A DNA stretch of 64,000 nucleotides from Micavibrio sp. UBA7657 (GTDB lineage: Bacteria; Pseudomonadota; Alphaproteobacteria; Micavibrionales; Micavibrionaceae). This document shows, one piece after another, positions 1 to 7,975 of the stretch. The notes below the pieces were generated by a model. That model searched no databases and was not told the DNA's origin. It was given only the letters and a program-made list of their open reading frames with translations. Position numbers and translations under genes: made by a program. The stretch is taken from assembly GCA_002483465.1 (NCBI GenBank), contig DLHX01000008.1, forward strand, positions 116,531 to 180,530. The letters run 5' to 3'. Position 1 is the stretch's first letter. Every line of letters starts with the position of its first letter.

Positions 1-606
1 GATCGGCGTGTCAATCACACGGCGCGGACCGAATTCATCCAGCAACCCTTGCGAAACTTTATACGCACCCTGGTACTCGGCGACTTCCTCACCCATCAGG
101 TAAACAAGATCGTCTGTGCGCATTTCTTCCGCCATCGCATCGCGCAGCGCTTCACGCACCGTCATCGCACGAACTTCCGTAAATTCGCTTTCATCGAACG
201 GCGGCGGCTCCAGCACATAGCCTTGCGCATACAGTATGTCGCGGTTCTCGATAATTTTGCCTTCGCTCTGGCGCGCTTCGCTCATCCGTGCAGGCGCGGA
301 TACTTCTGGTTTCGATTGCGGCACACAGGGAATGTCCATAGTCGGCAAATCGCCGACCTCTTCGCCTTCTTCAACAAGCACAGCAATCGGCGTATTAACG
401 GCAACGCCCTGCGTGCCCTCGGCAACTAAAATTTTCCCGAGAATACCCTCATCCACCGCCTCGACTTCCATCGTCGCCTTATCGGTCTCGATTTCCGCAA
501 TCGCCTCACCGGCTTTCACTTTATCGCCCTCGCGTTTCAGCCATTTACTGAGGTTTCCCTCGGTCATGGTCGGCGACAACGCCGGCATTAAAATCTGTAC
601 GGGCAT
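1..606 (-). CDS. pdhB: Pyruvate dehydrogenase E1 component subunit beta (5' part, runs off the window)
   Basis: Encodes the beta subunit of the thiamine-diphosphate E1 enzyme, which decarboxylates pyruvate and passes the acetyl group to lipoate, feeding the TCA cycle. My translation of the minus strand from the ATG at 604-606 stays open to the window edge (about 202 residues). It begins with a biotinyl/lipoyl domain that has the lipoylation context ETDKATMEVE, with lysine at residue 43. An acidic/proline linker follows, then the start of the transketolase pyrimidine-binding domain (MTVREALRDAMAEEM, then GEEVAEYQGAYKV). An N-terminal lipoyl domain on E1-beta is typical of alphaproteobacteria. 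The start codon overlaps the pdhA stop by one base (TAATG), so the two are translationally coupled. The C-terminal transketolase domain lies outside the window. Confidence 0.95.
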   Translation of the reverse strand, partial: MPVQILMPALSPTMTEGNLSKWLKREGDKVKAGEAIAEIETDKATMEVEAVDEGILGKILVAEGTQGVAVNTPIAVLVEEGEEVGDLPTMDIPCVPQSKPEVSAPARMSEARQSEGKIIENRDILYAQGYVLEPPPFDESEFTEVRAMTVREALRDAMAEEMRTDDLVYLMGEEVAEYQGAYKVSQGLLDEFGPRRVIDTPI

Positions 607-1631
607 TATTGCATCTCCACCAGCACATCCGTCCAGAGCTCATCGGAGTCCGGCTCCGGACTGTCCTGCGCGAACTGCGCCGACTCGTTGACGATCTTCT
701 TCACGTCATTATCAATTGATTTTATATCTTCCTCAGCAATGCCTGCCTCGTTCATGCGCCCCATCAGGCGCGCAATCGGATCGCGCGTTTCCTTGTACGA
801 TTCCACTTCTTCCTTAGTCCGGTACTTCGCCGGGTCCGACATCGAATGCCCGCGATAGCGATAGGTCTTCATTTCCAGGATGATCGGGCCCTTGCCGTCG
901 CGGCACCACTTCACCGCGCGGTCACCGGCTTCCTTAACGGCCAGTACATCCATCCCGTCGACTTCCTCGCCCGGAATATTGAACGACGCGCCGCGCTTAT
1001 AGAGGTGCGTCTCGGCGCTTGCGCGAGCGAGCGATGTGCCCATCGCGTACTGATTGTTCTCGATCACATAAACCACGGGTAGCTTCCAAAGCTCCGCCAT
1101 GTTGAAGCTCTCGAACACCTGCCCCTGGTTCGCCGCGCCGTCCCCGAAATAGGTAAGACAGACGCGGTCGGTGCCTTTGTACTTGTTCGAAAATGCGAGG
1201 CCCGTGCCGAGCGGAATCTGTGCGCCCACGATGCCGTGTCCGCCGAAGAAGTTCTTCTCGCGGCTGAACATATGCATCGAGCCGCCCTTGCCGCGCGAAT
1301 ATCCCGTCACGCGTCCGGTGAGCTCGGCCATGATGCCGTTCGCATCCATCCCGCAGGCCAGCATGTGCGCGTGATCGCGGTAAGACGTCACCACCGTGTC
1401 CTGCTTTTCCTGCACGGATGTAATCCCGGTCACCACCGCTTCCTGCCCGATATACAAATGGCAGAAGCCGCCGATCAGGCCCATGCCGTAAAGCTGCCCG
1501 GCCTTTTCTTCGAAACGGCGGATGAGCAGCATCTCGCGGTAGAGCTTTTTCATCTCTTCCGCTGACGGTTCCGGGTTGGTGTTAGAAATACTTCTGAGCT
1601 TAGGTTTTTTCTTTGTTTTACTGCTCGTCAC
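606..1631 (-). CDS. pdhA: Pyruvate dehydrogenase E1 component subunit alpha
   Basis: Alpha subunit of the alpha2-beta2 E1 enzyme; it binds thiamine diphosphate and decarboxylates pyruvate. About 341 residues, the usual length. The TPP-binding motif is clear (GDGAANQGQVFESFNMAEL, ending near ENNQYAMGT), as is the phosphorylation-loop-like stretch YRYRGHSMSDPAKYR. A frame beginning with TTG at 1637 is open, but GGGAG lies only 3 bases before that TTG and 9 bases before an in-frame GTG at 1629-1631, so I prefer the GTG. Expression is probably from the 140-base gap upstream, which holds an inverted repeat. It is followed directly by pdhB. Confidence 0.95.
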   Translation of the reverse strand: MTSSKTKKKPKLRSISNTNPEPSAEEMKKLYREMLLIRRFEEKAGQLYGMGLIGGFCHLYIGQEAVVTGITSVQEKQDTVVTSYRDHAHMLACGMDANGIMAELTGRVTGYSRGKGGSMHMFSREKNFFGGHGIVGAQIPLGTGLAFSNKYKGTDRVCLTYFGDGAANQGQVFESFNMAELWKLPVVYVIENNQYAMGTSLARASAETHLYKRGASFNIPGEEVDGMDVLAVKEAGDRAVKWCRDGKGPIILEMKTYRYRGHSMSDPAKYRTKEEVESYKETRDPIARLMGRMNEAGIAEEDIKSIDNDVKKIVNESAQFAQDSPEPDSDELWTDVLVEMQ

Positions 1632-1670
1632 GTCCAATGACTCCCTGTCGTGAGGCTGTATAAAATTGGA

Positions 1671-1694
1671 CCCTTGCTACACTATTTGCAAGGG
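1671..1694. repeat. Inverted repeat upstream of pdhA
   Basis: Perfect 7-base arms CCCTTGC and GCAAGGG flank a 10-base spacer, about 40 bases before the pdhA start. It could be an operator for the pdh genes or the terminator hairpin of the upstream ftsB transcript. No long T run follows it directly on the minus strand, so a regulatory role is at least as likely. The function is inference. Confidence 0.35.
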
Positions 1695-1778
1695 GGAGAC
1701 CAGCGAAAATCACAATTTTGTGCGCTGCAACATGTTGAAAATAAAAGAAAAATAACAGTAGCGTGCGTTTGACGAAAT

Positions 1779-2090
1779 TTAATTACCGAGGATGATCATC
1801 TCGTTTTGATTTTTGTAGCCAAGAACGACTCGGGCACGCTCTTCAAGCAGGTCGCGGTCCAGCGAACCGGGCCGCATCATGCTAACTCTTTGCTCAAGAG
1901 ATTCGCGTTCGACAGCGAGCTTGTCGCGCTCGGACGACATTGTCTCTATCTGCGACTTGAGACTCATCATCTGCATAAGGCTGCGGCTGCCGTAAATCGC
2001 GTGATACGTGAAGTAAAGAACAAGGCACATCCCTATGAGAGAGATGAGATTTTCGCGGATGATGATGCGGTGGTTAAACAGCTTGCTCAT
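1779..2090 (-). CDS. ftsB: Septum formation initiator, FtsB/DivIC family
   Basis: Small bitopic inner-membrane protein of the divisome; FtsB pairs with FtsL and FtsQ to license septal peptidoglycan synthesis. The product of about 103 residues has a short basic N-terminus, one hydrophobic segment (LISLIGMCLVLYFTYHAIYG) and a heptad-like coiled coil (residues 40-75). It ends with the family's C-terminal motif region around LLEERARVVLGYKNQNE. I chose the ATG at 2088-2090; a longer reading from a TTG at 2126 adds 12 residues of no obvious value. Placement between eno and pdhA is the common alphaproteobacterial arrangement. Confidence 0.88.
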   Translation of the reverse strand: MSKLFNHRIIIRENLISLIGMCLVLYFTYHAIYGSRSLMQMMSLKSQIETMSSERDKLAVERESLEQRVSMMRPGSLDRDLLEERARVVLGYKNQNEMIILGN

Positions 2091-2211
2091 AGGTCTTATA
2101 GAATCACGCCCGATTCGCAGGGTCAATTAGAAAATCAAATAAACTCAATCACTTAAGCATGAACGAACGCAGAACAACCGCCGCTAAGCGATTCTTTTGA
2201 CTCGATAATTC

Positions 2212-3516
2212 CTAGGCGTATCTTTTTTTCGCGTCGACCGGCGCGCGCAGGAATGAAGCGCCAGAATAAACCGCCGCACTGCCGAGAATTTCCTCTATGC
2301 GGAGTAACTGATTATATTTCGCGATACGGTCGGAGCGCGACAGAGAACCGGTTTTGATCTGCCCCGCATTCGTCGCGACGGCCAGATCGGCAATCGTTGA
2401 ATCTTCCGTCTCGCCCGAGCGGTGCGAGAGCACGATGCCAAAACCCGCATCACGCGCCATATCGATTGTCTCAAGCGTTTCCGTCAATGTGCCGATCTGG
2501 TTCACCTTCACCAGAACCGCATTGCCCGAATTTTCATCGATGCCACGCTTCAGGCGCTTCGAATTCGTTACATATAAATCATCACCAACGAGCTGCACGC
2601 GCGAACCAAGCGCCGTCGTCAAATTCTTCCAGCCCACCCAGTCATCTTCCGCGAGGCCATCCTCAATCGAAACAATCGGGTATTTCGCACAGAGGCCTTC
2701 ATAATATTTAATCATCTCATCGGACGACAGAACCTTTCCCTCGCCCTCTAGATGATATTTCCCGTCCTTGTAAAATTCAGTCGACGCGGAATCGAGCGCA
2801 ATCACGATATCACTGCCGGCTTTATATCCCGCCGCTTCAATCGCTTTCATGATGAAATTCAGCGCCTCCTCCGACGATTTCACCGCCGGGGCAAATCCGC
2901 CCTCGTCGCCGACATTCGTATTAAGTCCGGCATTCGATAATTGCTTTTTGAGTGCATGAAAAATCTCGGCCCCGGCACGAAGCGCTTCCGAAAAGCTCTT
3001 GGCCGAAATCGGCATAATCATGAATTCCTGGATATCGACCGGGTTGTCGGCATGCGCGCCGCCGTTGATGATGTTCATCATCGGTGTCGGCAGGACTTTC
3101 GCGCCCGCACCGCCAATGAACTTAAAAAACGGCTCGCTCTTTTCATTCGCCGCCGCCTTCGCCACCGCCATCGACACGCCGAGAATAGCGTTCGCGCCGA
3201 GCCGTGATTTATTCTCCGTACCGTCCAGCTCGATCATGATTTTATCGATAACCTTCTGGTCGCCCGCGTTCTTACCCTTCAGCGCCTTGAAAATTTCGCC
3301 GTTCGCATTCGCAACCGCCTTGCTCACGCCCTTGCCGACATATTTCGATTTATCGCCATCGCGCAACTCCACCGCTTCATAGGCACCGGTCGAGGCACCG
3401 CTCGGCACTGCGGCACGCCCCATCGCCCCGCTCTCCAGCGTCACATCGACTTCAACAGTCGGGTTGCCGCGGCTGTCCAGAATCTGGCGGGCATGGATGG
3501 TTTTAATCGCGGTCAT
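2212..3516 (-). CDS. eno: Enolase (phosphopyruvate hydratase)
   Basis: Glycolytic enzyme interconverting 2-phosphoglycerate and phosphoenolpyruvate with Mg2+; also a usual partner in RNA degradosomes. At 434 residues it is full length. The N-terminal cap (ARQILDSRGNPTVEVDV), the flexible loop SGASTGAYEA, the metal ligands in ALDSASTEF, SIEDGLAEDD and VGDDLYVTN, the catalytic lysine in LVKVNQIGTLTE and the signature LSHRSGETED are all visible. The ATG is preceded by GGGAG at good spacing. The gene ends in TAG, which shows that TAG is used as an ordinary stop in this genome. Nothing odd. Confidence 0.98.
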   Translation of the reverse strand: MTAIKTIHARQILDSRGNPTVEVDVTLESGAMGRAAVPSGASTGAYEAVELRDGDKSKYVGKGVSKAVANANGEIFKALKGKNAGDQKVIDKIMIELDGTENKSRLGANAILGVSMAVAKAAANEKSEPFFKFIGGAGAKVLPTPMMNIINGGAHADNPVDIQEFMIMPISAKSFSEALRAGAEIFHALKKQLSNAGLNTNVGDEGGFAPAVKSSEEALNFIMKAIEAAGYKAGSDIVIALDSASTEFYKDGKYHLEGEGKVLSSDEMIKYYEGLCAKYPIVSIEDGLAEDDWVGWKNLTTALGSRVQLVGDDLYVTNSKRLKRGIDENSGNAVLVKVNQIGTLTETLETIDMARDAGFGIVLSHRSGETEDSTIADLAVATNAGQIKTGSLSRSDRIAKYNQLLRIEEILGSAAVYSGASFLRAPVDAKKRYA

Positions 3517-3596
3517 GAAGGCTCCCTGAATCGAATAAACGCGGCCTCATTCTTTACAAAATGCGGTCGGGATTCAAGCTGCAAATGTCGGATTAA

Positions 3597-3920
3597 TCAG
3601 GCCTTGGTGTCGACGTTCGTGCCGTTCGCACTTGCAGCCACATTACCGTTATCGGCATTTTCGTCACGGAGAGATTCCAGCAACTGGCTCTGCGGCAGGC
3701 TGGCACGAATCGCCTTGATTTTCTGTTGCACGCTTTCAATCGAGGCGTTAACGGAAACATTCAGCGAAAGAATGGTATTTAATCCAGATGTCGACTGATC
3801 GAGATAAGAACTTGTCATTGCGCGCGCGCGTGAGGAAAGGCCTATCCCCCGATACGAAGTCCGGGCGGCATTGAGGAGACTGAGAGCATTACCGCTCCCT
3901 CCATCAAGAATACTGGGCAT
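3597..3920 (-). CDS. Hypothetical protein of 107 residues between kdsA and eno
   Basis: I do not recognise a named family. The protein is Ser/Ala/Asn/Leu-rich, with no signal peptide or membrane segment. It has an N-terminal stretch (GNALSLLNAARTSYRGIGLSS) followed by helix-like sequence with LNTILSLNVSVNASIESVQQK, and a low-complexity Asn/Ala C-terminus. The overall feel is of a short flagellin- or hook-filament-like helical protein, but that resemblance is weak and is inference. It has its own ATG with an AAGGA-like ribosome site 8-10 bases upstream. It fits tightly after kdsA (29 bases) on the same strand, so it is probably cotranscribed with kdsA and eno. Confidence 0.65.
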   Translation of the reverse strand: MPSILDGGSGNALSLLNAARTSYRGIGLSSRARAMTSSYLDQSTSGLNTILSLNVSVNASIESVQQKIKAIRASLPQSQLLESLRDENADNGNVAASANGTNVDTKA

Positions 3921-3949
3921 AAGAACAATCCTTGTCCTATCTTCTTATA

Positions 3950-4780
3950 TTATATCAGCTTTTTGGCTATTTCGTCGAGCTTTACGAGAGTCTCCAAAAT
4001 GCCCGCCAAATCAACGAATTTCACCATATTCGGCCCATCGGAAGGCGCTTTATCAGGGTTTTCATGGGTCTCCATGAACACCCCGGCTACGCCTACTGCC
4101 ACTGCCGCCCGGGCCAGAACCGGAACCATAGTGCGATCCCCACCTGAAGACGTGCCCTGCCCGCCGGGCTGCTGCACCGAATGGGTCGCGTCGAAAATGA
4201 CCGGGTAGCCCGTCTGCCGCATGATCGGCAGCGAACGCATGTCTGACACAAGGGTGTTATACCCGAAACTCGCACCGCGCTCGCAGAGCATTACATTGTC
4301 ATTCCCGCTCTCGGAAATTTTCGCCGCAACATTCTTCATATCCCACGGCGCGAGGAACTGGCCCTTTTTCACATTGATCGGCCTGCCTGTTTTAGCGGCG
4401 GCGATCAGCAGATCCGTTTGGCGGCAAAGAAATGCCGGAATTTGCAATACATCAACAACCTTCGCCACCGGCGCGCATTGATCCGCAGAGTGAACATCCG
4501 TCAACGTCGGCACGCCAAATTCTTTTTTCAGATCGGCGAAAATCTCGAGCCCCTTCTCCATCCCGATCCCGCGCTCCGCATTCAGTGAAGTGCGGTTCGC
4601 CTTGTCGAAAGACGTTTTATAAATGAATGGAATTTTGAGCTTGCCGGTCAGCTCTTTCAGCCCGCCGCACATATCGAAGGCGTGGTCGCGGCTTTCCATC
4701 TGGCACGGCCCGGCAATCAGCATGAATGGCCGGTCGTTGGCGACTTCGAAAGAACCTATTTTAATGGCTTTATGTGTCAT
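3950..4780 (-). CDS. kdsA: 3-deoxy-8-phosphooctulonate synthase (KDO-8-P synthase)
   Basis: Condenses phosphoenolpyruvate with arabinose-5-phosphate to make KDO-8-phosphate, the precursor of the inner-core LPS sugar. About 276 residues from the ATG at 4778-4780, close to the usual 280. A 15-residue upstream extension is open but does not look like the family. Class motifs visible are LIAGPCQMESRDHAF, the PEP/A5P loop YKTSFDKANRTS, GVPTLTDVHSADQ, the QIPAFLCRQTDLL strand, IFDATHSVQQPGG and VFMETHENPDKAPSDGPNM. It belongs with the lipid A genes at 20-25 kb in one LPS pathway, though not in the same operon. Confidence 0.96.
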   Translation of the reverse strand: MTHKAIKIGSFEVANDRPFMLIAGPCQMESRDHAFDMCGGLKELTGKLKIPFIYKTSFDKANRTSLNAERGIGMEKGLEIFADLKKEFGVPTLTDVHSADQCAPVAKVVDVLQIPAFLCRQTDLLIAAAKTGRPINVKKGQFLAPWDMKNVAAKISESGNDNVMLCERGASFGYNTLVSDMRSLPIMRQTGYPVIFDATHSVQQPGGQGTSSGGDRTMVPVLARAAVAVGVAGVFMETHENPDKAPSDGPNMVKFVDLAGILETLVKLDEIAKKLI

Positions 4781-4928
4781 GGCTTTACCGGGCCCATAAG
4801 TGGCACAGCCTGCCCCCATCGTCAATCATTTACATATAGCTATATCCTGTGGATAAATTCCTGAAGCTTATTGATTCGAAGGGGTCGGATTCGGTGAAAT
4901 AAAAGGAAACAGCCAACAGGAGTAAATT

Positions 4929-5114
4929 ATGCCTAGCTTACTAGCAGCTTTTCGCAGAGAAGACGGACAGAACAAGGATGCATTTTTAGGGACTAATCTA
5001 AGACATATTATAATTGGTCACAGTCATGACACCTCAAAAGACAATAAACAACCTCGCGTGAGAACGCACGATGAAGGAACCTTTGCCCAGCCGTTAAATG
5101 GGTTTAACAATTAA
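4929..5114 (+). CDS. Small plus-strand protein of 61 residues, unknown
   Basis: A short frame starting at ATG 4929 and ending at TAA 5114. It is preceded by AACAGGAGTAAATT, a near-ideal Shine-Dalgarno sequence at 8-base spacing, which is the main reason to believe it. It is the only plus-strand gene in a minus-strand neighbourhood and fills most of the gap between pyrG and kdsA. The product is hydrophilic (MPSLLAAFRREDGQNK..., ending LNGFNN), with no signal peptide, membrane helix or metal-binding cysteines. It contains a His-rich patch IIIGHSHDTSKD. I do not recognise a family, and it could be lineage-specific. Confidence 0.6.
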   Translation: MPSLLAAFRREDGQNKDAFLGTNLRHIIIGHSHDTSKDNKQPRVRTHDEGTFAQPLNGFNN

Positions 5115-5134
5115 GCTCAGTCAGAAGATTTAAC

Positions 5135-6763
5135 TTAAACCAGTCTGCTCTGCTCAACAGCTGCCTTGATGAAGGACACGAACAGCGGGTGCGGCTCGAA
5201 CGGTTTCGATTTCAGCTCGGGGTGATACTGAACGCCGACGAACCACGGGTGATCCTTGCGCTCGATGATTTCAGGCAACTGACCGTCCGGCGACATACCT
5301 GAGAAAACAACGCCCTTCTCCTCAAGCTTAGCCTTATAATTGATGTTCACCTCATAACGGTGACGATGACGTTCGCTGATCTCGCGCGAGTCATAAATCC
5401 GCGATGCCAGCGAGTCTTTTGAGAGCATGGCCGGGTAAGCGCCGAGACGCATTGTCCCACCCTTGGCGCCGGTATTTTCCCGCTTCTCGGTCTGGTTGCC
5501 CTTGACCCATTCCGTCATCATGCCGACTACAGGGTCGGCGCATTCGCCGAATTCAGTCGATCCGGCTTTTTTAATACCTGCGAGATTTCGCGCCGCTTCG
5601 ATCACAGCCATCTGCATGCCGAAGCAGATTCCAAAATACGGCACTTTTCTTTCGCGCGCGAATTTAACGGCGGCAATTTTGCCCTCCGCGCCGCGCTCGC
5701 CAAAACCGCCGGGAACCAGAATCCCGTGCACGCGGTGCAGGTAACTCGCCGGATCTTCCCGCTCGAAAATTTCCGATTCAATAAATTCCAGGTTCACGCG
5801 CACATTGTTCGCGATCCCGCCATGAATCAAAGCTTCGTTCAGAGATTTATAACTATCGGTCAGGTTCGTGTATTTACCAACGATAGCAATGCGCACCTCA
5901 CCTTCCGGCGCCTTGATGCGCTTGACGATATTATCCCAGGTCGAAAGGTCGAGAGTCTCGACATCCTTGATGCCGAAACTATCCATGATCTGCCGATCCA
6001 GTCCCTCACGGTGATAGGTCTGCGGCACCTGGTAAATATTCTCGACATCGAGCGCCGGGATGACTTTCTTGTAATCGATGTTACAGAACAGCGCGATCTT
6101 CTTGCGCTCGTCCTGCTCAATCTCGCGGTCCGCGCGGCAAAGCAGGATATCCGGGCGTATACCCGCGCCCATCAATTCCTTGACCGAGTGTTGCGTCGGC
6201 TTGGTCTTCAACTCTCCAGCCGTCGGAATATAAGGCAGCAACGTCACATGTATATACAGCGCGCGCGCCTTGCCGACTTCATTGCCGAACTGGCGGATGG
6301 CCTCTAAAAACGGCAGCGATTCAATGTCGCCGACCGTTCCACCGATTTCGCACAGCACAAAATCCGCCGTACCTTCTTTCTCTAAAATGAAATCCTTGAT
6401 CTCATTCGTGATGTGCGGAATGACCTGGATCGTCGCGCCCAGGTAATCGCCGCGCCGCTCGCGCGAAAGAACGTTCGTATAGATACGTCCTGTCGTCGTG
6501 TTGTCCGATGCCCGCGCCGGGACGCCTGTAAAACGCTCATAGTGCCCAAGATCGAGATCGGTTTCCGCGCCGTCATCGGTCACATAAACTTCGCCATGCT
6601 GAAAGGGCGACATCGTGCCCGGGTCAACGTTCAGGTAAGGGTCGAGTTTGCAGAGACGGACTTTATACCCGCGCGCCTGTAACAACGCGCCAAGAGCGGC
6701 GGAGGCGAGACCTTTTCCTAAAGAGGAAACCACGCCGCCTGTAATAAAAATATACCTCGTCAT
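5135..6763 (-). CDS. pyrG: CTP synthase (glutamine-hydrolysing)
   Basis: Amidates UTP to CTP with ATP and glutamine. About 542 residues from the ATG at 6761-6763 (MTRYIFITGGVVSSLGKG), the normal length; a 12-residue upstream extension is not typical. The N-terminal amidoligase domain shows the P-loop region GGVVSSLGKGLASA, the DPYLNVDPGTMSPFQHGEV loop and CEIGGTVGDIES. The C-terminal class I glutaminase domain has GGFGERG, the nucleophile in FGICFGMQMAVIEAARN and the His/Glu pair in VQYHPELKSKP. It follows secG by one base, so the two are cotranscribed. Confidence 0.98.
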   Translation of the reverse strand: MTRYIFITGGVVSSLGKGLASAALGALLQARGYKVRLCKLDPYLNVDPGTMSPFQHGEVYVTDDGAETDLDLGHYERFTGVPARASDNTTTGRIYTNVLSRERRGDYLGATIQVIPHITNEIKDFILEKEGTADFVLCEIGGTVGDIESLPFLEAIRQFGNEVGKARALYIHVTLLPYIPTAGELKTKPTQHSVKELMGAGIRPDILLCRADREIEQDERKKIALFCNIDYKKVIPALDVENIYQVPQTYHREGLDRQIMDSFGIKDVETLDLSTWDNIVKRIKAPEGEVRIAIVGKYTNLTDSYKSLNEALIHGGIANNVRVNLEFIESEIFEREDPASYLHRVHGILVPGGFGERGAEGKIAAVKFARERKVPYFGICFGMQMAVIEAARNLAGIKKAGSTEFGECADPVVGMMTEWVKGNQTEKRENTGAKGGTMRLGAYPAMLSKDSLASRIYDSREISERHRHRYEVNINYKAKLEEKGVVFSGMSPDGQLPEIIERKDHPWFVGVQYHPELKSKPFEPHPLFVSFIKAAVEQSRLV

Positions 6764-6764
6764 T

Positions 6765-7136
6765 TTACTCCGCGATTGGTGCCGAAGGTGCCGCGTCACT
6801 TTTTTTAGACGCGCTACCTTCTTCAGACTTTCCAGCTTCCGGGTTCACCGGGGCTTCCTGCGTTACGGGAGCCGGTGCATCCAGCGCATCCAGAATACTT
6901 GTGCCTGCCGTGCTGCTGCGGCCGGCCAGAATTCCTAAAATCAGGCTTGTGCAGAAAAATGCCGCCGCGCAGAAAGCTGTTGCGCGTGTCAGGGCATTGG
7001 TTGCCCCGCGTGGCGATGCAAGGCCGCCCAAACCGCCGCCCCCCATGCCAAGACCACCCCCTTCGGAGCGCTGAAGCAGAACCAGGCCGATAATGGCCAA
7101 CGCGAGGAACAGGTGAATAACAAGAATGACTTCCAT
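6765..7136 (-). CDS. secG: Preprotein translocase subunit SecG
   Basis: Small membrane subunit of the SecYEG channel. The 123-residue protein has two transmembrane segments (about residues 2-22 and 53-73). They are joined by the characteristic glycine-rich cytosolic loop (GGGLGMGGGGLGGLASPRG) and followed by the ALTRATAF motif. The C-terminal tail is long, Ala/Pro/Glu-rich and probably disordered, as in many alphaproteobacterial SecG proteins. It sits between tpiA and pyrG, the widely conserved tpiA-secG-pyrG order. Confidence 0.95.
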   Translation of the reverse strand: MEVILVIHLFLALAIIGLVLLQRSEGGGLGMGGGGLGGLASPRGATNALTRATAFCAAAFFCTSLILGILAGRSSTAGTSILDALDAPAPVTQEAPVNPEAGKSEEGSASKKSDAAPSAPIAE

Positions 7137-7156
7137 GGACGCCCTTTATAATTTTT

Positions 7157-7903
7157 TTAGGCCGCTTTCGCAATAGCCAGAAACTGCGCCGCCACAAGGC
7201 TTGCACCGCCAATCAGGCCGCCATCCACATTAGGTGTGGCCAGCAGGTTCTTGGCGTTTTCCGGCTTCATTGAACCGCCGTACAAAATACGCATATTTTC
7301 AGAATCCGCAAGGCGTTCTTTAAGCTGGGCGCGGATAAAGGCGTGCATGGCTTTAACGTCCGCCGGGGTCGCGGTCTTGCCGGTCCCGATCGCCCAGACC
7401 GGCTCATAGGCGATAATCGTATTTTGCGCATTGGCCGTGGCCGGGATCGAGGCCTTAAGCTGGCGCGCCACGACATCCTCGTGCTTACCCTGCTCGCGCT
7501 CCAGTTCCTTTTCGCCGACGCAGATAATGGTCGTAAGGCCGCTTTCATGCGCCTTCTCAGCCTTCCGAGCGACCAGTTCACTCTTTTCACCGTAATGCTC
7601 GCGGCGCTCGGAATGACCCAGGATGACATGGCCGCAACCGGCATCCTTGAGCATTAAGGCGGATACATCGCCAGTAAAAGCGCCGTCCGCGCTGGCCGAA
7701 CAATCCTGCGCCCCCAGCATCAGGCTTCCACCAATCGCACCGCGCGCCGCCGCGATATGGACGAAAGGCGGGCAGATCAGAAAATCACATTTACCGGACA
7801 GGCCGGAATCCCCGAGGATCCCAGCCGTAATTTCCTGCACCAGCCGGGCGGTATCGCCCAGCGACCCGTTCATCTTCCAGTTGCCTGCAATCAGCTTTTT
7901 CAT
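7157..7903 (-). CDS. tpiA: Triosephosphate isomerase
   Basis: Interconverts dihydroxyacetone phosphate and glyceraldehyde-3-phosphate. The 248-residue TIM barrel carries the substrate-binding AGNWKMNG near the start (Lys10), the electrophilic histidine in VILGHSERREHYGE, the catalytic glutamate in IIAYEPVWAIGTGK, and the phosphate-binding YGGSMKPEN and GGLIGGASL loops. The start is divergent from ppiD with 72 bases between them, which must hold both promoters. Confidence 0.98.
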   Translation of the reverse strand: MKKLIAGNWKMNGSLGDTARLVQEITAGILGDSGLSGKCDFLICPPFVHIAAARGAIGGSLMLGAQDCSASADGAFTGDVSALMLKDAGCGHVILGHSERREHYGEKSELVARKAEKAHESGLTTIICVGEKELEREQGKHEDVVARQLKASIPATANAQNTIIAYEPVWAIGTGKTATPADVKAMHAFIRAQLKERLADSENMRILYGGSMKPENAKNLLATPNVDGGLIGGASLVAAQFLAIAKAA

Positions 7904-7975
7904 CGTTGCTCCTGTATTGGCAGTACTTTATAGTCCAAAAGCCTTAAAAATCCAATCGACTTAGGGAAGTAAACT

